Positions 6,473 through 12,434 of a stretch of 12,434 nt of DNA are shown here, in pieces; the first letter of the stretch is position 1, and the number at the start of each line of letters is the position of its first letter. The stretch is from Actinomycetota bacterium (GTDB lineage Bacteria; Actinomycetota; Actinomycetes; Nanopelagicales; Nanopelagicaceae). The stretch is from contig SYAM01000058.1 of assembly GCA_005787645.1 (NCBI GenBank), positions 1 through 12,434 on the forward strand, read 5' to 3'. The notes under the pieces were generated by a model. The model worked only from the letters and a program-made list of their open reading frames with translations, made no database searches and was not told the DNA's origin. The position numbers and the translations under genes were made by a program.

Positions 6473-7669
6473 TTATTGATTTGCCGAAGCAGAGCCCAAG
6501 GTGACTGAAAACGTTTTTAGCTCGCCACCAGGCAATTCCACAGTGATAGAAACAATGCTATTTGGCGGATAGGAGCGAATTCGGACCACAGCATCGATAT
6601 CGCTTTTGATGAGAAATCCGTCGATTGACTTAATGATGCTATTGACCGGGATACCGGCCTTCTGGGCGGCTCCATCGCGAACCAAACCTAAAATTTTGCC
6701 GTTGCCGTTATAACTTGGATCGAAATTAACCCCGAGTAGTGGTCGAGTGGATTTTCCGGTCTCGATAATCTCGTTGACTACTCGCATCGCCTGATTGATG
6801 GGTATCGCAAAGCCCAATCCAATATTTCCCGAAGAGGAAGAGGACGAACCTAGCGCTGCAATTGCAGAATTAACCCCGATCATTTCCCCTTGCCCATTGA
6901 CCAATGGTCCACCTGAATTTCCTGGGTTAACTGCAGCATCTGTTTGGAGCGCATCGATGTAGGAAGCGCGATCATTGCTGCCGGCAAGTACTGGTCGATT
7001 GAGAGCTGAGATGATTCCACTGGTCACAGTCCCTGAGAGGCCAAGCGGAGAACCGATAGCAACAGAGAGATCGCCTATCACGGTCTTGGATGAATCCCCA
7101 ATCTTTATCGTCGGAAGATTTCCTTTTGCAATCTGAAGGACTGCCAAATCGTAGGCGATATCTCTGCCACGAATCGTTGCGGTGAGTTCAGTTCCATCTT
7201 GGAACTCGACGGTGACCTTTCCCCCTGAAACCGCATCGTCGATTACGTGATTGTTAGTAACGATAAAACTCTTTGCGCTATCACTCTGAATCACCGAGCC
7301 GGAGCCAGTGCCGTTACCTGTCGATGAAGTGACCGCAATCGACACAACAGTTGGTAGAACTTTTTTAGCAATATCTTTTATAGAGAGATTTCCAGAGTTA
7401 TCCCTCGTAACGCCATCTGCTCCTGCTGCTCCTGCTGGACCTGCTGGACCAGATACATTCCACGAGACCAAGGTGCGACCGACGGGGCATCGAGTCTTAT
7501 CCGTTAAGTACATGACTTTTGTTCGATTATCTACACAGGCTGAGAGTTTTGGGGTGGTCGAGGTGACCGCATAAGCGCCCCCACCAGCAACAGCCATGCC
7601 CGCAACAAACGCGAGTACCGCTCGCCGATTGGGGGTCAGACTCACCAGACTCATAACTTTAAGTATCAC
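6473..7669 (-). CDS. Membrane-anchored HtrA/DegP-like serine protease with PDZ domain
   Basis: This is an extracytoplasmic quality-control protease of the trypsin-like S1C family (398 residues). An N-terminal hydrophobic segment at about 17-36 is an anchor or signal. Next come a Cys pair (Cys45 and Cys61) and a collagen-like GPAGPAGAAGADG at 74-86. The protease domain runs from about 97 to 300 with the full triad: His141 (TNNHVID), Asp174 (AYDLAVL) and Ser252 (NPGNSGGPL). A Ser run (SSSSSS at 275-280) lies in a surface loop. One PDZ domain (about 305-395) is at the C-terminus, with LLGV and DGAAQKAGIPVNSIIKSIDG. The start is uncertain. The frame opens with GTG at 7669, with GAGAGA directly before it, but ATG at 7654 is equally plausible and would give MSLVSLTPNRR. 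It is followed by the ACT gene. Confidence 0.92.
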   Translation of the reverse strand: MILKVMSLVSLTPNRRAVLAFVAGMAVAGGGAYAVTSTTPKLSACVDNRTKVMYLTDKTRCPVGRTLVSWNVSGPAGPAGAAGADGVTRDNSGNLSIKDIAKKVLPTVVSIAVTSSTGNGTGSGSVIQSDSAKSFIVTNNHVIDDAVSGGKVTVEFQDGTELTATIRGRDIAYDLAVLQIAKGNLPTIKIGDSSKTVIGDLSVAIGSPLGLSGTVTSGIISALNRPVLAGSNDRASYIDALQTDAAVNPGNSGGPLVNGQGEMIGVNSAIAALGSSSSSSGNIGLGFAIPINQAMRVVNEIIETGKSTRPLLGVNFDPSYNGNGKILGLVRDGAAQKAGIPVNSIIKSIDGFLIKSDIDAVVRIRSYPPNSIVSITVELPGGELKTFSVTLGSASANQ

Positions 7670-7699
7670 TCTCTCGGCTCAAAAGTTCCTGGGAAAAAG

Positions 7700-7705
7700 A
7701 TTATC
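7700..7705 (-). promoter_or_regulatory. Possible -10 box for the protease gene
   Basis: The minus strand reads GATAAT about 30 bases before the GTG start of the protease gene, in the 63-bp gap after the tRNA gene. A matching -35 is not clear: the sequence about 17 bp further up is ATATTC. A start site near 7693 would leave a short leader. This rests on one hexamer. Confidence 0.28.
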
Positions 7706-7732
7706 GTCACTTGAGAATCAGCGAATATAGCG

Positions 7733-7805
7733 CTCCCCGACTTGGACTCGAACCAAGAACCTGCCGGTTAACAGCCGGCTGCTCTGCCAATTGAGCTATC
7801 GGGGA
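7733..7805 (-). tRNA. tRNA-Asn(GTT)
   Basis: Read on the minus strand, the 73 bases fold as a full cloverleaf. The acceptor arm is TCCCCGA with TCGGGGA, and the discriminator is G. The D-arm region is AGCTCAATTGGCAGAGC, the anticodon arm is CCGGC-TGTTAAC-CGG type with anticodon GTT, and the T arm is CTTGG-TTCGAGT-CCAAG. CCA is not encoded; CG follows. The 5' end lies 24 bp after the dnaG stop codon on the same strand, so the tRNA may be cut from a dnaG read-through transcript. Confidence 0.97.
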
Positions 7806-7829
7806 ATGAACGGGCCGTACTTTATCGCA

Positions 7830-9644
7830 TCACAAGAGCGCTTCGCCCAGACCCTTCTCGTGGAGGGAGCGACGGAGCGCTTCCAGCCCAATCAACTCGG
7901 CGAATGCGGGGGCATAGTCGGTGGATTCTGGATCAAGGCGCTGGAGCGAGGACTTCAATTCGGAAATCTTTCTGGTAACAGATACCTCGTGAAGGCGAGC
8001 GATAAGGCTCTCTATAAAGTGAGTGGTGGGCTCGGTTGCGCGCATGGGTTCGACAGTCAATTCAGTAATCAAGGCTGCAAGCTCAGGGGCTGTATCAGCG
8101 ACAAGAGTCAAGAGGGATGCCAAATGCTCTTTTTTCTCGCTTATCACGTGAAAAAGGTTCTGCAGCCCCGGGTCAGCAAAGTCATCTGGAGTCAATTCTT
8201 GCCAAGAGAGCGCCAACTCTGGGTACTGCACAATAGATTTAAGAACTTCTCTTTCTAAGAGATAGGTAGGCGAACTCTTCTCCATCGAGTGTTGATTCGC
8301 CTGTCGAGTCGCGAGGTTACCTTCACGTGATCCGCGACCTACTGCCTCACGTACGAGTTCGATATCTACACCTATCCACCCTGCTAGCGATCTGACATAT
8401 TCCGGTCTGAGCGCTCGATCTCGAATCTTGTTGACAAGAGGGGCGCACTCCTTAAGTGCGCTTACTCGACCCTCTGCAGTCGTAAGATTAAATAACTTGA
8501 GTTTTGATTTCATCGCAAACTCAAAGAGTGGAACTCTCCGAGCAATGAGATCTCGAACTGCGCCATCACCATCTTTGATACGAAGCTCGCAGGGATCTAG
8601 TCCACGCTCTTCGACTGCCACGAAAGTCTGGGATACAAACTTTTGATCATCATCGAATGCTCGGAGTGCTGCTTTCTGCCCAGCCTCATCGCCATCAAAA
8701 GTAAAAATTACTTCACCTCGGAAGGCATCATCATCCATTAAGAGACGGCGCAAAATCCGAATATGCTCATCACCAAAAGCGGTTCCACAGGTAGCGACTG
8801 CAGTTTCTATCCCAGAGAGATGAACAGCCATTACATCGGTGTAACCCTCTACGACTACAACCTGTCGTTTCTTTGCGATTTCCTTCTTTGCCATCTCTAA
8901 GCCGTAGAGCAGCGCGCTCTTCTTATATACAGGCGTTTCCGGTGTATTCAAATATTTTGGACCGGTATCGTCCTCACTCAAGCGACGAGCACCAAAGCCC
9001 ACGACATCGCCTGAGATTTCATGAATTGGCCAGACCAAACGGTTGCGGAATCGATCGATATAGCCGCGTTGTCCAGCTTTGGTAAGACCCGCTAACTCCA
9101 ATTCGCTATCAGTGAATCCGCGGGACTTTAAATGTTTGGAGAGCGCATCCCACTCATCTGGCGCATACCCCACACCAAATTTCGCAGCAGCGCTCTTATC
9201 AAATCCGCGCGACTGGAGAAATTCGCGACCCACTTGAGCAGGTCCCGCTTGTTGTAATTGCTCTTGGTAGAAAAGGGCGGCAAGACGATTAGCTTCTAGC
9301 AATCGTTTGCGATCACTCCCACCAGTTCGAGTGTGTCCTTCATCGTATGTCAGTTGATAATTCATGCGATCCGCGAGGCGTTCAACAGCCTCGGTAAAGG
9401 ACATGTGTTCAATTTTCATCACGAACGAGATGACATCTCCACCAGTTTGACAGCCAAAACAGTGATAGAAACCTTTGCTTGGAGTGACATGGAATGAGGG
9501 GCTCTTTTCGTCATGAAAAGGGCAGAGACCTTTCTTCTGTCCACCACCTGCGTTCTTGAGCTGCACATAATCGCCTACGACATCATCGATACGGCTGGCA
9601 TGGCGAACGTGCGAGACATCATCCTCGCGAATTCTCCCAGCCAT
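7830..9644 (-). CDS. dnaG: DNA primase
   Basis: This primase makes the RNA primers for chromosome replication, acting with the replicative helicase at the fork. All three parts are present in 604 residues. The CHC2 zinc finger has Cys41, His44, Cys62 and Cys65 (LCPFH ... CFGC). The catalytic core carries the primase motif RFRNRLVWPI (about 198-207) and a TOPRIM domain with Glu266 in VVVEGYTD and Asp317/Asp319 in FDGDEAG. The C-terminal region from about 455 is the helical part expected to touch DnaB. The length is usual for bacterial primases. The ATG at 9644 has AAAGGAG nine bases before it. It is the last protein gene of the dusB-sanA-like-dgt-dnaG unit, 17 bp after dgt, and a tRNA-Asn gene follows it. 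Confidence 0.98.
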   Translation of the reverse strand: MAGRIREDDVSHVRHASRIDDVVGDYVQLKNAGGGQKKGLCPFHDEKSPSFHVTPSKGFYHCFGCQTGGDVISFVMKIEHMSFTEAVERLADRMNYQLTYDEGHTRTGGSDRKRLLEANRLAALFYQEQLQQAGPAQVGREFLQSRGFDKSAAAKFGVGYAPDEWDALSKHLKSRGFTDSELELAGLTKAGQRGYIDRFRNRLVWPIHEISGDVVGFGARRLSEDDTGPKYLNTPETPVYKKSALLYGLEMAKKEIAKKRQVVVVEGYTDVMAVHLSGIETAVATCGTAFGDEHIRILRRLLMDDDAFRGEVIFTFDGDEAGQKAALRAFDDDQKFVSQTFVAVEERGLDPCELRIKDGDGAVRDLIARRVPLFEFAMKSKLKLFNLTTAEGRVSALKECAPLVNKIRDRALRPEYVRSLAGWIGVDIELVREAVGRGSREGNLATRQANQHSMEKSSPTYLLEREVLKSIVQYPELALSWQELTPDDFADPGLQNLFHVISEKKEHLASLLTLVADTAPELAALITELTVEPMRATEPTTHFIESLIARLHEVSVTRKISELKSSLQRLDPESTDYAPAFAELIGLEALRRSLHEKGLGEALL

Positions 9645-9653
9645 ATTTCAGCG

Positions 9654-9660
9654 CTCCTTT
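9654..9660 (-). promoter_or_regulatory. Ribosome binding site of dnaG
   Basis: AAAGGAG on the minus strand lies nine bases before the dnaG ATG and fills most of the 17-base gap after the dgt stop. It is the strongest ribosome site of this operon, so primase translation does not rely only on coupling to dgt. Confidence 0.75.
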
Positions 9661-9661
9661 A

Positions 9662-10885
9662 CTAGCCTTGCTCGATGCGAGCAAGCAACAACGGTACTGC
9701 TGGATCTGTCAATGACGCTATCTGGTCAACCACAATACGCAACCGCTGTTCTTCAGTACCGGCCTGCCAATAAGTTGCCAGGTTACGTTCGAGCAGCCTC
9801 CCGCCCGAGATGAGTAACCCATCAGCCAACCGATGTATCAGCGCACGCTCATGAAAGTATCGCTCCTGAGATTGCTCAGATCGAAATATGTAGTGTGCGG
9901 CGAAGGATTTCAGAAGGGCTACTTCTACGCGTTCCTCACGGGGCACAATTAGATCAGCGGAATATCGAGAGAGTGGTCCGCTGCCAAATCGATCTCGTGT
10001 GGCGCGCTCGGCACCTTGAGCAAACCGACCAATAAGTTGACTCGTTAAGTCCTTAAGTCGCGCGAGTGCATTATGGGATCCATCAAACTTCGCTGGCCAA
10101 CATGACAGGTCTTGCAATCGGATAAATGCGCTCTCAAATTCTGATTCAACAAGGTCGCTGAGGTAATCATCTTTCGCGATTGCATAGAAGTAGTGGAGGT
10201 CCTCACCTAGTTTTTCGACAATAATCTGCCCAGAATGTATCGAATCCTCAAAATCGTGAACGCTATAGGCCACATCATCGGACCAATCCATGATCTGAGC
10301 CTCAATGGGAGTGCGCTCCGCCGTAACCCCATTCTTTACCCACGCGAAAATTTCATTATCGTCATCGTAAACACCAAACTTCTCTAGATTCTTTGAGGCA
10401 GACCACGGATACTTGATTGCGCCATCTAAAACAGCTCGTGTGAGGTTGAGCCCTGCGCTACTGCCCTCGTCATCAAGGGTTTTGGGTTCTAGTCGAGTAA
10501 GGATCCGAAAGCTCTGAGCGTTTCCTTCAAAGCCGCCACATTCGCGAGCAATCTCAGCAAGGGCGGCTTCCCCATTATGTCCAAAGGGAGGATGTCCCAA
10601 ATCATGAGCGAGGCAGGCGCTCTCAACAAGATCAGGATCGGCACCCAGCGCACCACCTAACTCTCGCCCTACTTGCGCACACTCCAAAGAATGCGACAGA
10701 CGTGTGCGGGGAAAATCATTGGCCCATGGTTGGGCAACTTGAGTCTTTGCTGCTAATCGACGGAGCGCAGAGGAGTGGATGATACGTGCACGATCTCGGG
10801 CAAATTCGGTTCGTCCCGGGCGTTTAGCGGGTTCATCAACATATCGAGCGCTATCTGAATCACTGTATCGCCCGTCGCTAACCAC
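9662..10885 (-). CDS. dgt: dGTPase-like dNTP triphosphohydrolase
   Basis: This HD-superfamily enzyme (407 residues) hydrolyses deoxynucleoside triphosphates to the nucleoside and tripolyphosphate, so it takes part in dNTP pool control in the cytosol. The metal-binding HD set is visible: His65 in LSHSLE, His94-Asp95 in CLAHDLGHPPFGH, and Asp203/Asp204 in MDWSDDVAYSVHD. The upstream FARDRARIIHSSALRRL and AAKTQV segments are typical of the family's nucleic-acid and nucleotide contacts. It starts with GTG at 10885, with GGGGG five bases before it, and overlaps the end of the SanA/YdcF-like gene by 8 bp. Its length matches the shorter actinobacterial dGTPase-like class rather than E. coli Dgt, which is about 505 residues. 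Being next to primase fits a link between dNTP supply and replication. Confidence 0.95.
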   Translation of the reverse strand: MVSDGRYSDSDSARYVDEPAKRPGRTEFARDRARIIHSSALRRLAAKTQVAQPWANDFPRTRLSHSLECAQVGRELGGALGADPDLVESACLAHDLGHPPFGHNGEAALAEIARECGGFEGNAQSFRILTRLEPKTLDDEGSSAGLNLTRAVLDGAIKYPWSASKNLEKFGVYDDDNEIFAWVKNGVTAERTPIEAQIMDWSDDVAYSVHDFEDSIHSGQIIVEKLGEDLHYFYAIAKDDYLSDLVESEFESAFIRLQDLSCWPAKFDGSHNALARLKDLTSQLIGRFAQGAERATRDRFGSGPLSRYSADLIVPREERVEVALLKSFAAHYIFRSEQSQERYFHERALIHRLADGLLISGGRLLERNLATYWQAGTEEQRLRIVVDQIASLTDPAVPLLLARIEQG

Positions 10886-11525
10886 GAGTTCCCCCAGCCA
10901 GAGTAGTGAGAGTGTGGTCGCTCAAATGAATACCTCGTCGTCCTAGAGTGATGTACGCAAGATACGCCCCCATCTCCCGAAAAAGGTATCGGGAGGTTGC
11001 GCTGCCCAACTTATTTGGCCCTTCATCGACAGCTATGCAGTTAGCGCGGAGCTGGAAATCCCGAGCCATCGTCACCGCACGAAGGCAATGCCATGGGTCT
11101 GTCACCAGAAAGACCGGTTGGGATTTATCTCTGATTTTTTTCGCGTATGCGACAGTGCTCGTGAAGGTATCTAACCCGGAATTCACAACGATGATATCTT
11201 CTCGAGGCACACCTTTAGCCCGCAACCAGGCAGCACCAGCTTTTGCTTCGGTGGTGCGATCACCAGGTTGGCTGTAGCCGACAGTGATGATCTTCTCCAC
11301 TCTAGATTCCTTATATAGTTCGCGGGCTTTGGATAAACGAGCGTTCAGAACTTCACCGGGACGACCATTTAATTGCGCTGCCCCTAGCACTACCGCAAAG
11401 GCTGCTTCACCGCTGGCTGGGCGGGTGGCACTCCACCAGACTCGTGCTGTCGTGATAACTGGTATTGCAACAATCACGGCAAGAAGAAGCGCAATCACTT
11501 TGAAGGCGATTTTAAAAAGAATCAT
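10878..11525 (-). CDS. SanA/YdcF-like DUF218 membrane protein
   Basis: This is a 215-residue protein with one N-terminal membrane span (about 5-26), followed by a DUF218 (YdcF/SanA/ElyC) domain that should lie outside the membrane. Visible family motifs are VVLGAAQLNGRPGEVLNARL (about 45-64), the glycine turn TVGYSQPGDRTTEA with a conserved Glu (93), and VTDPWHCLRA (141-150) with the His-x-x-Arg that marks the family. SanA-like members are linked with envelope integrity and tolerance to vancomycin in enterobacteria; the biochemical activity is not settled. Its ATG overlaps the dusB TGA (ATGA), and its end overlaps dgt by 8 bp, so it is embedded in a housekeeping operon. There is no good ribosome site of its own, which fits coupling to dusB. 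The family is confident; the role in this organism is unknown. Confidence 0.85.
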   Translation of the reverse strand: MILFKIAFKVIALLLAVIVAIPVITTARVWWSATRPASGEAAFAVVLGAAQLNGRPGEVLNARLSKARELYKESRVEKIITVGYSQPGDRTTEAKAGAAWLRAKGVPREDIIVVNSGLDTFTSTVAYAKKIRDKSQPVFLVTDPWHCLRAVTMARDFQLRANCIAVDEGPNKLGSATSRYLFREMGAYLAYITLGRRGIHLSDHTLTTLAGGTRG

Positions 11526-12434
11526 CCGCCAGATACCGAATCATCTAACGTAATGGCAGGAATCTCATCGGGATCTTCTAGCCATCGATGAGGTAATGAG
11601 ACGTGGCGGACTCCAGAGCTTCGCCCGCGCGGAGCCTCACCGATTTCCTGCGGGTATGGCTGCTCCTCTATCTGGTCGAGCAACTCTCTCATCTGAGCAA
11701 AGTCATCAATCATTCCTAATTGTGATCTGATCTCACTTCCCACGCGAAATCCTTTGAGATACCAAGCCATATGTTTTCGCATATCACGCGCAGCGCGATA
11801 CTCATCTTCGAAATACTCGCTCAAGAGTTGGCCGTGTCGAACCATGATCTCTGCAACCTTTCGTAACGTTGGAGGTTGCGGTTCTTCCCGCCCTTCAAAA
11901 GCGGCGCCCAACTCCGCAAAGAGCCATGGTCTTCCCAAGCATCCTCGCCCTACGACCACTCCTGCACACCCAGTCTCCGTGACCATGCGGAGGCCATCGC
12001 TACCAGACCAAATATCGCCATTACCCAGCACGGGGGTTCCATAAGGCTCTAAAGCGGAGACTAATTCTCCGATGGCATCCCATCGCGCATTTCCAGCGTA
12101 CATCTGTGCTGCGGTTCGCGCATGAAGGGCCACCCACGAGACTCCCAGTTGGGCTGCGCTCTTTCCCGCATCGATAAATGTCTTGTGATCATCATCGATA
12201 CCGATACGCATCTTCACTGTCACTGGAATATCAAATTCTGCCGCGTTCTTCACCACCGAGCCGACAATCTCTCTAAAGAGGTTACGTTTGTAGGGAAGCG
12301 CCGCTCCTCCACCTTTTCGAGTTACCTTCGGCACTGGACAACCAAAATTCATATCGATGTGATCTGCCAAGTTCTCACGGCCAAGCATCTGCACCGCCAA
12401 GCCTGCAACACGAGGGTCCACTGCATAAAGTTGA
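11522..12434 (-). CDS. dusB: tRNA-dihydrouridine synthase, N-terminus beyond window
   Basis: This FMN enzyme reduces uridine to dihydrouridine in the D loop of tRNAs. The frame stays open to the window edge (QLYAVDPRVAG at the truncated end), so the GTG at 12421 is not the start and about 80 N-terminal residues are missing. Visible Dus features are the NFGCPVPKVTRKGGGAAL segment with the catalytic Cys, VKMRIG, the HART motif (LHARTAAQMY), the flavin-phosphate segments VLGNGDI and VVVGRGCLGRPW, and the C-terminal helical RNA-binding part with MRKHMAWYLKGF. A tail of about 40 residues, rich in Pro, Arg and acidic residues, follows that core. The DusB/NifR3 type is the best fit and the one usual in actinobacteria. 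Its TGA overlaps the next gene's ATG, and it leads the visible dnaG operon. Confidence 0.95.
   Translation of the reverse strand, partial: QLYAVDPRVAGLAVQMLGRENLADHIDMNFGCPVPKVTRKGGGAALPYKRNLFREIVGSVVKNAAEFDIPVTVKMRIGIDDDHKTFIDAGKSAAQLGVSWVALHARTAAQMYAGNARWDAIGELVSALEPYGTPVLGNGDIWSGSDGLRMVTETGCAGVVVGRGCLGRPWLFAELGAAFEGREEPQPPTLRKVAEIMVRHGQLLSEYFEDEYRAARDMRKHMAWYLKGFRVGSEIRSQLGMIDDFAQMRELLDQIEEQPYPQEIGEAPRGRSSGVRHVSLPHRWLEDPDEIPAITLDDSVSGG

Noticed and set aside
7418..7456. Short CTGCTCCTG/CTGGACCTG repeats
   Set aside because: They simply encode the collagen-like GPAGPAGAAG segment of the protease and are not an independent repeat or a CRISPR array.
7670..7732. Terminator after the tRNA-Asn gene
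   Set aside because: There is a CTTTTT run on the minus strand, but only very weak pairings precede it, so no terminator is called.
7733..7760. tRNA-Asn 3' end as an attachment site for an island
   Set aside because: No second copy of the tRNA 3' end was seen in the window, and there is no integrase or phage gene.
7791..8258. 155-codon open frame on the + strand
   Set aside because: It begins inside the tRNA-Asn gene and runs antisense to dnaG. The encoded protein shows no family features, and the dnaG frame is clearly real.

Overview
The window looks like a stretch of actinobacterial chromosome of roughly even base composition. It has densely packed genes, 4-base ATGA overlaps, and several GTG or TTG starts. 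The right half carries the order dusB - SanA/YdcF-like gene - dgt - dnaG - tRNA-Asn, which is familiar from actinobacteria. A small planktonic actinobacterium, such as the freshwater Nanopelagicales, would fit. That placement is inferred from gene content and style, not from a marker gene.

Left part (1-6194): a possible carbohydrate-use locus. A 5'-truncated APH-fold kinase (+ strand) ends in an 11-base tail-to-tail overlap with a minus-strand ABC importer operon. That operon encodes a lipoprotein solute-binding protein very like glucose/galactose/mannose-binding proteins, followed by two permeases. A strong GAAA-capped hairpin separates the binding-protein gene from the permease genes. No ATPase subunit is present, so one encoded elsewhere is probably used. 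Diverging from the binding-protein gene across about 200 bp is a two-gene unit. It encodes an RraA-fold aldolase-type protein and an enolase paralogue with two active-site replacements (His to Ala and Glu to Asp). The intergenic region holds repeated GCAGAACT elements and three small consecutive hairpins ahead of the aldolase start codon.

Middle part (6197-7805): a small stand-alone ACT-domain protein and a membrane-anchored HtrA/DegP-like serine protease, probably co-transcribed on the minus strand. The protease has an unusual N-terminal Cys-pair plus collagen-like module. They are followed by a tRNA-Asn(GTT), also on the minus strand.

Right part (7830-12434): a housekeeping minus-strand operon read as dusB (truncated by the window edge), a SanA/YdcF-like membrane protein, a dGTPase-family dNTP triphosphohydrolase (dgt) and DNA primase (dnaG). 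The first two junctions overlap by 4 and 8 bp. The dgt-dnaG gap is 17 bp and contains the dnaG ribosome binding site. The tRNA lies 24 bp beyond dnaG and may share its transcript.

The most interesting part is the left locus. A glucose-type importer, a kinase, an aldolase-like protein and an enolase with an altered active site sit together. This suggests an uncharacterised sugar or sugar-acid route, but that is inference from gene neighbourhood.
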